A stretch of DNA of 64,000 nt from JAAFHN01 sp031421855 (GTDB lineage Bacteria; Pseudomonadota; Gammaproteobacteria; Burkholderiales; Burkholderiaceae_C): contig JANOPN010000043.1 in NCBI GenBank assembly GCA_031421855.1, positions 1 through 64,000 on the forward strand. The letters run 5' to 3'. A program made the position numbers and the translations under genes. Of the stretch, positions 7,881 to 15,402 are shown piece after piece; positions within the stretch are counted from its first letter, which is position 1; each line of letters starts with the position of its first letter. The notes under the pieces are model-generated. The model was not told the DNA's origin. It did no database searches and was given only the letters and a program-made list of their open reading frames with translations.

Positions 7881-9032
7881 TCAGGGGATCAAATTAAGGG
7901 CCGACTGGTAGCGCTCACTGACCATGAGGCTGTCCCAATCGAGCGGGGCTGACTGCGGCACGAGCGCGATGCGGCGCGCTTCACTGGCCTGGCTGGCTTG
8001 CCATTGGCCGCTTTTTTGGGCCTTGGTCAAGCCTTTGAGCATGGCGTCAACCGCCTCTCCGCCGTCAACGCTTTGGTTGCACAACAACACCATGTCGCAG
8101 CCGGCATTGAGCGCGACAATGGCCGCCTCGGTGTAGGTGACGCGCTTGTCGTCAATGAGTCGAGCGCCTTCCATGCTGAGGTCGTCGCTGAAAATGCAAC
8201 CCGTGAAACCCATTTGCCCACGCAAAATCTCGCCCAGCCAGCGGCTTGAGAACCCCGCTGGGCGGCCGTCAACTTTGGGGTAAATCACGTGTGCGGGCAT
8301 CACGCTGGTGAGGGTCTGCGACAGCCATGCGTAGGGCGCGGCGTCGTCTTTGAGGATGGCTTTGAGGCTGCGTTTGTCGACGGGTATCTCGTGGTGCGAG
8401 TCGCCGCGCACATAGCCATGCCCTGGAAAGTGTTTGCCGCAGTTGTGCATGCCAGACAGCAACAAGCCGTGCATCACCGCTTTTGACAATACCGCGACCG
8501 TGCGGGCGTCGGCGGCAAATGCGCGGTCGCCAATCACGCCGCTGGGGCCCCAATCGAGGTCAAGCACAGGGGTGTAGCTCAGGTCAACGCCGCATGCGCG
8601 CAGCTCGGCCCCGAGCACATACCCCACTGCGGTGGCCGCGTCGCTGGCCTTTAAGGCGTTGCCGGCGGGGTCGCCCTTGGGGCTTGCCCACAGCTCACCC
8701 AAGGCGCGCATGGGCGGCAGGTGGGTGAAGCCGTCGGTTTTGAAGCGCTGCACCCGTCCGCCTTCGTGGTCAACGGCAATCAAGATGTCGGGGCGGGTGG
8801 TCTTGATGTCAGCACACAGCCGGGTGAGCTGGTCGCGGTTTTCCCAGTTGCGCGCAAACAAGATCAGGCCACCGACCAAGGGGTGGCTCAGTCGTTCGCG
8901 GTCAACGTCGGTCAAGCTCAAGCCTGCGACGTCAAGCACGACACTGGCGTGGCGAACGCCGCTGTCCTTGGGGGCGCGCTTGGCTTTGGGTTGCTGCGCG
9001 GGGGGGCTTTGGAGGGAGTCGATTTTTGACAT
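7881..9032 (-). CDS. nagZ: Beta-N-acetylhexosaminidase (NagZ)
   Basis: 383 residues from the ATG at 9032, somewhat longer than the usual 340 because of a charged N-terminal extension of about 27 residues. A glycoside hydrolase family 3 enzyme that removes GlcNAc from cytoplasmic muropeptides during cell-wall recycling. Motifs: LDWGPSGVIGDRAF, the KHFPGHG block (200-206) followed by GDSHHEIP, and the catalytic nucleophile region FSDDLSMEGA (281-290). It is divergently transcribed from the TatD-family gene, with only 21 bp between the two start codons. The open frame extends upstream to 9809, but that part lies antisense to the TatD gene and is not NagZ-like. Confidence 0.93.
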   Translation of the reverse strand: MSKIDSLQSPPAQQPKAKRAPKDSGVRHASVVLDVAGLSLTDVDRERLSHPLVGGLILFARNWENRDQLTRLCADIKTTRPDILIAVDHEGGRVQRFKTDGFTHLPPMRALGELWASPKGDPAGNALKASDAATAVGYVLGAELRACGVDLSYTPVLDLDWGPSGVIGDRAFAADARTVAVLSKAVMHGLLLSGMHNCGKHFPGHGYVRGDSHHEIPVDKRSLKAILKDDAAPYAWLSQTLTSVMPAHVIYPKVDGRPAGFSSRWLGEILRGQMGFTGCIFSDDLSMEGARLIDDKRVTYTEAAIVALNAGCDMVLLCNQSVDGGEAVDAMLKGLTKAQKSGQWQASQASEARRIALVPQSAPLDWDSLMVSERYQSALNLIP

Positions 9033-9053
9033 GGGAGCGATTATGCTGCGCGC

Positions 9054-10013
9054 ATGAACCCCGCTCAAGTTGTGCAGCCTCGACCCAAAGTGGCGATTTG
9101 GGTCGACACCCATGCGCACATGGATGCGCCAGCGCTTGGTTTTTGGCCTTTCAACCCCGATTTTGATGGAAATACGCCCTTGGTCTCCGGATTTATTGGG
9201 TTTGATGCTATCAAAAACATACCTGCCGGCTTCGTGCCGTCGGTTGAAGTCGGCAACTTCCACGCGGCGCGCGCAACGGCAGTGGCCCTGTCGTGGACCT
9301 ATGGGCTGGGCATTCACCCGCTTTACACGCCGCAGGCCGGTGAGTTTGACTTGGACATGCTGGCTGCCGCGCTCAATACCCACGCCGCCGACCCACAACT
9401 GGTGGCGGTGGGCGAAATCGGCTTGGATTTGTTCGTACCAGCCCTTTGCACCGAAGCAGCGTTGGCCAAACAAGAGCGTTTTTATCGCCAGCAACTCAAA
9501 CTCGCCAAGCGACACGACTTGCCTGTGGTGGTGCATGTGCGCAGGAGCGCTGACTTGCTTCTCAAGCACCTGCGCCAAATTGAGGTCGTGGGCGGCATCG
9601 CACACGCCTTCAACGGCAGCTTGGTGCAGGCCCGTGCCTTCATCGACCGCGGCTTCAAACTCGGTTTTGGCGGCGCAATGACGTACCCGCAAGCCACCCA
9701 ATTGCGCCTGTTGGCCAAAGAGCTGCCCCTTGAGTCGATTGTTTTGGAGACTGACAGCCCCGACATCGTGCCCCAGTGGCTCTACACCCCAGCGCTGGCC
9801 CGCGAGCAAGGTGTGCCGCAGGGCATCAACACACCCGCGCAGCTACCGCGCATCGCTCAGGTGCTGGCCTCGCTGCGTGGTCTGCCGCTAGAGGAGGTGC
9901 AAGCCGCAACCGCCAACAACGCGTTTGCCGCGCTGCCCAAGCTGGGTGCTTGGGTGGACAATTCGGGCCAACATGACCAAGAAGAAAACCCTCCCGGACG
10001 TCACCCTCAGTGA
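9054..10013 (+). CDS. TatD-family metal-dependent hydrolase with repeat-encoded insertion
   Basis: 319 residues. TatD/YcfH-type deoxyribonuclease-like metallohydrolase: HxH in VDTHAHMD (His20, His22), the metal-binding Glu in GEIGLDLF, histidines in VVVHVRRSAD and AHAFNGS, and Asp in LETDSPDI. Family members usually have about 24 residues between the HxHxD motif and the (I/V)P.VEV strand; here I count about 36. The extra part includes LVSGFIGFDAIKN (residues 43-55), encoded exactly by copy 3 of the dispersed repeat. The catalytic residues are intact, so the enzyme is probably active. The last 41 bp overlap the start of the downstream spermidine-synthase-like gene. Confidence 0.88.
   Translation: MNPAQVVQPRPKVAIWVDTHAHMDAPALGFWPFNPDFDGNTPLVSGFIGFDAIKNIPAGFVPSVEVGNFHAARATAVALSWTYGLGIHPLYTPQAGEFDLDMLAAALNTHAADPQLVAVGEIGLDLFVPALCTEAALAKQERFYRQQLKLAKRHDLPVVVHVRRSADLLLKHLRQIEVVGGIAHAFNGSLVQARAFIDRGFKLGFGGAMTYPQATQLRLLAKELPLESIVLETDSPDIVPQWLYTPALAREQGVPQGINTPAQLPRIAQVLASLRGLPLEEVQAATANNAFAALPKLGAWVDNSGQHDQEENPPGRHPQ
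9180..9216 (+). repeat. Dispersed repeat, copy 3, inside the TatD-family gene
   Basis: Forward copy (TTGGTCTCCGGATTTATT then TTTGATGCTATCAAAA) lying wholly within the coding sequence, in frame, without a stop. It carries GATGCT where most intergenic copies have GTTGCT, giving Asp instead of Val. Confidence 0.9.
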
Positions 10014-10731
10014 AGACGGCAAATTGCGATACCTGCATCTGGACTCGATCTGGATTCAAGGCAGCATGTGGATTGATAAGCCGTTTGATTTGCACCTGGA
10101 GTACATCCAGCGCATGATGGCCGGGCTGCTTTTCTTGCCCGAGGTATCACTCAAAGGCGGCCACGCCATGCAGCTGGGCCTGGGCTCGGCGGCGCTCACC
10201 AAGTTTTGCCACAAGCGCCTGCGCTGGCAAACCACGGCGGTTGAGATCAACCCGCAGGTGGTGGCAGCTTGTCGGCAGTGGTTCAAGCTGCCCTTTGACG
10301 ACGCCCGGCTCAGCGTCAAACTCAATGACGCTGCGCAAGAGATCAAGCTCGCTGAGCACGCCGGGCAAGTCGATTTGCTGCATGTTGACCTCTATGACCA
10401 CACGGCTGACGCCCCCGTTTTGGATACCCAAACCTTTTACCGCGATTGCTTTCATGCCTTGAATGACGGCGGCGTGATGGCCGTTAACCTGTTTGGGCGG
10501 TTGGCCGGTTTTGAGCTCAGCGTGGCCAAAATCGAGGCGGCATTCAAAGCCCAGCCGGGTGATGGTTCGATTCGGGTCTTCAAACCCACACGCGAAGGCA
10601 ACCAAATCGTGTTGGCGCAACGCAACCCCGTTCTCGCCTCGCGCGACGAGCTTGCCGCACGCGCCGATGTGATCGAAGCTGCCCACGGGCTGCCTGCCAA
10701 GAAGTGGCTCAAGAATTTCAGCAAGCGGTGA
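9973..10731 (+). CDS. Spermidine-synthase-like methyltransferase-fold protein
   Basis: 252 residues from the ATG at 9973 (MTKKKTLPD), which overlaps the TatD-family gene by 41 bp. The fold is that of spermidine synthases: an N-terminal LEYIQRMM segment, a MQLGLGSAAL nucleotide-binding-like loop, an acidic strand end TAVEINPQVV, and DLLHVDLYDH followed by NDGGVMAVNL. The canonical GGGDG loop of true aminopropyltransferases is replaced by GLGSAA, so the natural substrate is uncertain. Such spermidine-synthase-like proteins are common in Burkholderiales and uncharacterised as far as I know. Probably co-transcribed with the TatD gene. Confidence 0.75.
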   Translation: MTKKKTLPDVTLSEDGKLRYLHLDSIWIQGSMWIDKPFDLHLEYIQRMMAGLLFLPEVSLKGGHAMQLGLGSAALTKFCHKRLRWQTTAVEINPQVVAACRQWFKLPFDDARLSVKLNDAAQEIKLAEHAGQVDLLHVDLYDHTADAPVLDTQTFYRDCFHALNDGGVMAVNLFGRLAGFELSVAKIEAAFKAQPGDGSIRVFKPTREGNQIVLAQRNPVLASRDELAARADVIEAAHGLPAKKWLKNFSKR

Positions 10732-10786
10732 GTCCAAAAATGGCTGAAGCGAGGTAAATTCGTTGGTTTTGACGCATAAATCCGAA

Positions 10787-10823
10787 CTGGTCTCCGTATT
10801 CATTGACTTTGTTGCTATCAAAA
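10787..10823 (+). repeat. Dispersed repeat, copy 4
   Basis: Forward copy (CTGGTCTCCGTATTCATTGA then TTTGTTGCTATCAAAA). It fills much of the 135 bp between the spermidine-synthase-like gene and the hybrid histidine kinase gene. Confidence 0.9.
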
Positions 10824-10866
10824 TCGCACCAGTAAGCTGCTCTCGGGATGCACCGTTCAATCACCC

Positions 10867-12651
10867 ATGACCCGCATTGAGACCTCAATCACTCGCGAAG
10901 CGCTGAACGCCAGGGTGTTGTGCGATCAGGCTGATTTGCTGCAAGCCAATGTGCCGGGCAACATGGCTGGCAGCACTTCTGCTGCGCTGGTGGCCGCGTG
11001 GATGCTGTCCGACGGCTTGCCAAGCGCCGCCATTGCTTGGTGGATTGCGGCGCAGCTGGTGCTGAGTGCCCTGGCTTTGGTTGCGGCATGGCGGGTGCAC
11101 CTGCGGCCCACCACACAGCGTAATGCGGCCAGGCGGGTGAGCGCAGCCGCGAGGGGTTCGCTGCTCTTTGGACTGCTTTGGTCGGCGGGGGTTTTTTTGC
11201 TGTGGCAGCCGGGCCAGTTTGAGCGCCAAGTGTTGTTGATGTTTCTCATTGCGGGCCTCACATCGGGTGCGTTGCATGCGCAGATGGCTTCTCACAAAGC
11301 GTTTTTGGCCTTCTTTGTGCCGTGCTTGCTCAGTGTGTTGATTTGTGCAGCTTTGAACCCTGGCATGCACACGTGGGCGATCATGGTCTCGGTGCTGGTG
11401 TATGCGCTCGCCAGCTCGCGAGTGGCGGTTCTCATGCACGCCACCTTGATCGATTCGCTGCGCCGCCGCCACGAGATTGAAGCGCTTGCGTCAGATTTGA
11501 AGCTGCAAAAAGAGCGTGCAGAGGCTGCGAACTCATCAAAAAGCCGCTTTTTTGCCGCCGCCAGCCACGATTTGCGCCAACCCGTGCATGCGCTTGCCCT
11601 GTTTGCCGCTGCGCTCAGTCACCGACCGTTGGAGCCCGAAGCCGCCCGACTCAGCGCTTTGATGGGGAGCACAGTAGACGCCATGGGCCGCATGTTCAAC
11701 GGCTTGCTCGATGTCTCAAGACTCGACGCAGGCGCCTTGCGCGCCGAGCCCTGCGCTTTTGATCTGCGTCCTTTGCTTGGCCGCATCGTGGCCGACGAGC
11801 GCGCCTCGGCGCTTGCAAAGGGGCTTGACTTGCGCCTGCGCTGCGGCGACTTGGCCGTTCAGACCGACCCGCTGCTGCTTGAGCGCATCGTGCGCAATTT
11901 GGTGGTCAATGCGGTGCGTTACACCGAGCGCGGCGGCGTACTTGTCGCCGCTCAATCGCGTGACCATGAAGTCATTTTGCGGGTGATTGACACCGGCGTT
12001 GGCATCGCCCCTGAGTCACAAGAGGCTGTGTTCTCTGAGTTTGTGCAACTGCACAACCCCGAACGCGATCAGACCCGTGGACTGGGGCTGGGCTTGGCCA
12101 TCGTGCGCCGCTTGGCCGAGTTGCTCTCGATTGAGTTGAGGTTGAAGTCGCACCCCGGGCGCGGCACCACGGTGGCCTTGCGGCTGGCTCGCGCAACAAC
12201 AGCTTCGAAAGACCACGCATCAGCAACCGAGCCGCTTCCAACTTTTGCCGTCAACGGCGGTGAGCTCGTGCTGGTGATCGATGACGACGCCGCCTCACGT
12301 GCGGCCATGGAGTCGCTGTTGCAAGCGTGGGGCTACAACACGCTGGGCGCAGAAGGGCTGGCCGACCTTTCGCCGCGCCTCATGCAATTGCACCAAGTGC
12401 CCGTGCTGTTAATCAGTGACTTGCGTCTTCGCGGCGCACAGCGTGGCACCGACGTGGTTGCTCAGCTGCGTGAATGGTTCAACGACGCGCTGCCCGCCCT
12501 CATCGTGACCGGTGACACGGACCCGCAGCGCCTGCAAGAAGTTCAAGCGGCTGGCCTGCAACTGCTGCGAAAGCCCGTGACGCAAGCCGAGCTTCGCGCC
12601 GCGATGGCGCAAGCCATTGCAAACGGCACGGTCAGCGACGGGCGCATTTAA
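10867..12651 (+). CDS. Membrane hybrid sensor histidine kinase/response regulator
   Basis: 594 residues. The N-terminal 200 residues hold about six hydrophobic segments with very short loops, so sensing is probably within the membrane. Then HisKA with the phospho-acceptor His234 in ASHDLRQPVHALALF, the N-box NLVVNAVRY (Asn348), G1 DTGVGI (375-380) and G2 RGLGLGL (404-410), followed by a C-terminal receiver domain (about 467-585) with phospho-acceptor Asp518 in LLISDLRLRG and a late Lys-Pro. This SHDLRQP class usually works with NarL-type regulators; the LuxR-type regulator at 14703-15332, on the opposite strand, is the likely partner. The signal is unknown. Confidence 0.9.
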   Translation: MTRIETSITREALNARVLCDQADLLQANVPGNMAGSTSAALVAAWMLSDGLPSAAIAWWIAAQLVLSALALVAAWRVHLRPTTQRNAARRVSAAARGSLLFGLLWSAGVFLLWQPGQFERQVLLMFLIAGLTSGALHAQMASHKAFLAFFVPCLLSVLICAALNPGMHTWAIMVSVLVYALASSRVAVLMHATLIDSLRRRHEIEALASDLKLQKERAEAANSSKSRFFAAASHDLRQPVHALALFAAALSHRPLEPEAARLSALMGSTVDAMGRMFNGLLDVSRLDAGALRAEPCAFDLRPLLGRIVADERASALAKGLDLRLRCGDLAVQTDPLLLERIVRNLVVNAVRYTERGGVLVAAQSRDHEVILRVIDTGVGIAPESQEAVFSEFVQLHNPERDQTRGLGLGLAIVRRLAELLSIELRLKSHPGRGTTVALRLARATTASKDHASATEPLPTFAVNGGELVLVIDDDAASRAAMESLLQAWGYNTLGAEGLADLSPRLMQLHQVPVLLISDLRLRGAQRGTDVVAQLREWFNDALPALIVTGDTDPQRLQEVQAAGLQLLRKPVTQAELRAAMAQAIANGTVSDGRI

Positions 12652-12672
12652 GCGCCAGCACAGCAGAGGTAT

Positions 12673-12716
12673 CGATGCCCCGGCACCGGAGGGCCGATGC
12701 CCCGGTACCGGAGGGC
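12673..12716 (+). repeat. 22-bp tandem repeat, two copies
   Basis: CGATGCCCCGGCACCGGAGG and its successor differ at one position (GGCACC versus GGTACC) over a 22-bp unit, copied once. The pair lies just after the hybrid kinase gene and merges into a hairpin. Confidence 0.8.
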
Positions 12717-12744
12717 CAGTACCAGGTTCCGGCCCTTCGGTACC
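12704..12744. terminator. Strong GC-rich hairpin without T-tract
   Basis: Arms GGTACCGGAGGGCC (12704-12717) and GGCCCTTCGGTACC (12731-12744) pair with one G-T position and enclose a 13-nt loop. It lies 53 bp after the hybrid kinase stop and 55 bp before the next start. No run of T follows, so it could be a weak terminator, an mRNA-stabilising structure or a protein-binding site rather than a classic intrinsic terminator. Confidence 0.5.
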
Positions 12745-12798
12745 GTTGTGTGCGACCGATGTCTTGCCTACGATTGACCGCTCTAAGGAGTAAAAACC

Positions 12799-14685
12799 AT
12801 GTTGCGATCCATCTTTCAACGACTTGCCTTGTTGATACTTTTCACCAGCTTTTTTACCCACGCACACGCGCAGGTTCAGCGCAGCGATGTTTTTGCCGCC
12901 ATTGCGCAAAGCACACAGCTGAGCGCGGACGCACGGGAGGCCGCGCGTGCGTTTGAAGGGTTGTTGCTCGTTGAAGGTATCCGAGTCAGCGCCAATGGCG
13001 TTGGGGTCGCCGTGTCAGGCAACGTGGATCTGTCTCAGCTGCCCACACAAAGTCCTAACGCAGCGAGCAATGCGATGCGCCTGGCACTTGTTGGCACGGG
13101 TACTTTAATGAACACGTTTGGTGTGCCGTCAAACCGCGTGCCTGTCATCGTGACAGTCGGGATGGGAATGCCTTCCCCGTCCCTTGCGATTGGCTTGGAG
13201 TTTGTGGTGTCCAACACCTTGCTCAAAGAGGTCAACATCAGCCCCCCGGAGATGGGCACCAAGTTCATGGCCAACAATTTGACGCTGCGCTTGAGTGCCA
13301 CCCAGCCCATTGCAAAGCCTTTGCCCGGCGCGGCGTTTGGCTTAGGCGGCAGCACGAAGCTCTTTGTGAAGCCAACGGCTGCGGACCCTTGGCTGGATTT
13401 TTCTCCCACGATTTCTCTGAACACGCAGGGTCAATTCTTTTTGTCTGGCACCCTGGCTGGTGCATGCTCGGGCACGCCGGCCGCTGGCGCTGTTTGTAAT
13501 TCTGAGTGGAATCTGCTGGGCTTGGGCCTCGCACGGGCCAAAGCGGCCAAGCTGGACTTGATTTTCCAAGGTCAGCAAGTCATTCGGGCTGAAGCGCAGA
13601 TCACCGACGGCTGGTTCGGCCCAGCCAACGACGTGGGCGTAACGGGTGTGGTGATTGCCGATGCGCGAGGCGCAAGCTCAGGTGGTATTGCGCTAACCAC
13701 CAAAGGTGCCCCCACTTTGCAAGGCGTGATGGCCGCGATGAGCCCGTTTGGCTATGCCTTTGCCAAGGTCGCCGGCATCACCGATAGGCTGCCTAACCCC
13801 AAACTTCCGCTTAACGGGCAGGCGACGATCATTGCCACGCCGTTTGCGATTTCGGGCGGGGGGTACAACATCACCAAGCCGACGCTCGGGTTTCAGCTCG
13901 CTGCGGGCGGTGGCGGCATGGCCGTCAACGTCCACGCCGCAGCCGAAAGCGACATCTGGGCACTCCTCAAAAAGCAGCCACTGGCGGCAGCGCCCAGGGG
14001 ATCTGCGGGGTTCAGCGCGTCGATTGACAACGCGCAACTCAAATCCGATGTGAGCAACGCGGCCCGGACGCTTTTTGGCGGCGGTTTTGGCAGCATCGTC
14101 GGTGAGTTTTTGGATCTCGTGATGAGCGGCTTCACCTTCCAAAGCGTGAGCAGCGCCATCGACATGGCCAACCCTGGGGCTGCGCAAGCAGAAATCAAGT
14201 TCAGCCTTGGTAACAAAACCTTTGCACCCCGCGTGACAGCCGAAGACGCTGCGCGCCCGGCGCAGGCGATTGCGGTACTGGTGAAGACGGAGATTGAAGG
14301 CCTGATGAAGCTTGGCTGTGCACCCAGCGAGGAACAGATTGGATTGCTTTGCTACACCAAGTGCAAGCCTGGTTTTACAGGCACGCTCACTGCGTGTCAG
14401 CAGCCCTGCCCAGACGCGTACTACACCGACAACGGCGGGTCTTGCGGAAAGGCAAATTACTGGATCAAAGGCGACTACAGCTGGGAGTCAACATGTGAGA
14501 AAGAACAGGGTCGCCAATGTGAAAAGAAGGGTGCCATTTGGTACGCCACTTGCTACTCCGGCTACGAAAAAGTGAGCTTGTACCACTGCCGTCAAATTGC
14601 GTGCCCCGCCGGCTGGAAGGACAACGGCAAAAGTTGTGATAAGCCCAACAATTACTCGCGCCCGGCTGGAAGGGTCATGCGCTGA
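12799..14685 (+). CDS. Large secreted protein with C-terminal cysteine-rich module
   Basis: 628 residues with a strong start (CTAAGGAGTAAAAACC before ATG). A signal peptide is clear (LALLILFTSFFTHAHA, cleavage before QVQ). Residues 30-500 are Gly/Ala/Thr-rich and probably beta-structured, without a motif I can name. Residues 507-613 hold 12 cysteines in short spaced groups, for example CYTKCKPGF, CQQPCPDAYYTDNGGSC, CYSGYEK and CPAGWKDNGKSC followed by NYSRPAGR. The C..GF...C...CP...DNG.SC layout resembles cysteine-rich modules I recall from ciliate and a few bacterial surface proteins. Twelve cysteines suggest up to six disulfides, so folding in the periplasm or outside. It lies between a hybrid kinase and a response regulator, which might control it. 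Confidence 0.7.
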   Translation: MLRSIFQRLALLILFTSFFTHAHAQVQRSDVFAAIAQSTQLSADAREAARAFEGLLLVEGIRVSANGVGVAVSGNVDLSQLPTQSPNAASNAMRLALVGTGTLMNTFGVPSNRVPVIVTVGMGMPSPSLAIGLEFVVSNTLLKEVNISPPEMGTKFMANNLTLRLSATQPIAKPLPGAAFGLGGSTKLFVKPTAADPWLDFSPTISLNTQGQFFLSGTLAGACSGTPAAGAVCNSEWNLLGLGLARAKAAKLDLIFQGQQVIRAEAQITDGWFGPANDVGVTGVVIADARGASSGGIALTTKGAPTLQGVMAAMSPFGYAFAKVAGITDRLPNPKLPLNGQATIIATPFAISGGGYNITKPTLGFQLAAGGGGMAVNVHAAAESDIWALLKKQPLAAAPRGSAGFSASIDNAQLKSDVSNAARTLFGGGFGSIVGEFLDLVMSGFTFQSVSSAIDMANPGAAQAEIKFSLGNKTFAPRVTAEDAARPAQAIAVLVKTEIEGLMKLGCAPSEEQIGLLCYTKCKPGFTGTLTACQQPCPDAYYTDNGGSCGKANYWIKGDYSWESTCEKEQGRQCEKKGAIWYATCYSGYEKVSLYHCRQIACPAGWKDNGKSCDKPNNYSRPAGRVMR

Positions 14686-14702
14686 GGGTTGTATCAGGTG
14701 GC

Positions 14703-15332
14703 TCAGCTTAGAGGGCTAGCCACCAAACCTGATGCCCTGGCCGCATCAATCGCCTGCAAACGATGCACCACGTTGAGTGCACGAAAGATGGCCGACACAT
14801 GGCCCTTGACCGTGCGCTCTTCAAGGCCCAGCCTGCGCGCAATGTCTTTATTCGGTCGGCCTTCACACAGCAGGTGCAGCACCTCCAGCTGGCGCGCGGT
14901 CAGGCTGTTGTCTGCGCCAGTGGGTGCGGCGGCTGACGCGTTCAGCATGAAGGGCGGCAGGTACAGCTCGCCCGCCAGCACCACACGCAGGGCCGCCAGC
15001 AAGCTGGTGTGCGGGGCAGACTTGGGGCAGTAGCCGCGCGCCCCGCCAGCCATCGCGCGGCGAACATCGGCTGGGTCTTCCGACGACGAAAGCACCAGCA
15101 CAGGGATGTCCGGGTGTTGCGTGCGCAGCAACTCAAGCACCGCGAACCCCGCCATGGATGCCATGCGTAGATCCAGCAGCAGCGCGTCGAGATCGGGGTG
15201 AATGGCGAGAAGCTCAAAGCATTGGCGGCCGCTGTCCGCCTGCAAAATCCTCGTGTCGTCGCCCAGGCGAGTCAACACGGCCGCAACACCTTCGCGGATC
15301 AGGGCGTGGTCGTCCACGATCATGATTTTCAT
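14703..15332 (-). CDS. LuxR/NarL-family response regulator
   Basis: 209 residues from the ATG at 15332 (MKIMIVDDHALIREG); the open frame extends further upstream but without receiver-domain sequence. Receiver domain: acidic pair Asp7-Asp8, phospho-acceptor Asp54 in LLLDLRM, switch Ser82-84 and Lys104 in CPKSAP. The C-terminal LuxR-type helix-turn-helix spans about 144-200 (LTARQLEVLHLLCEGRPNKD, then ERTVKGHVSAIF). It converges on the secreted protein gene, 17 bp apart. The nearby hybrid kinase is the likely phosphate donor. Targets unknown. Confidence 0.9.
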   Translation of the reverse strand: MKIMIVDDHALIREGVAAVLTRLGDDTRILQADSGRQCFELLAIHPDLDALLLDLRMASMAGFAVLELLRTQHPDIPVLVLSSSEDPADVRRAMAGGARGYCPKSAPHTSLLAALRVVLAGELYLPPFMLNASAAAPTGADNSLTARQLEVLHLLCEGRPNKDIARRLGLEERTVKGHVSAIFRALNVVHRLQAIDAARASGLVASPLS

Positions 15333-15402
15333 GGCGCGAGGATAACCCAGCCCCCGTCGCCGGGCGGGGCGTGGCAAGAGCGTCCCGCGCCCCGCTGGGA
15401 AT

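Noticed and set aside
9033..9809. N-terminal extension of NagZ by about 260 residues
   Set aside because: The frame is open, but it lies antisense to the conserved TatD-family gene and has no similarity to NagZ.
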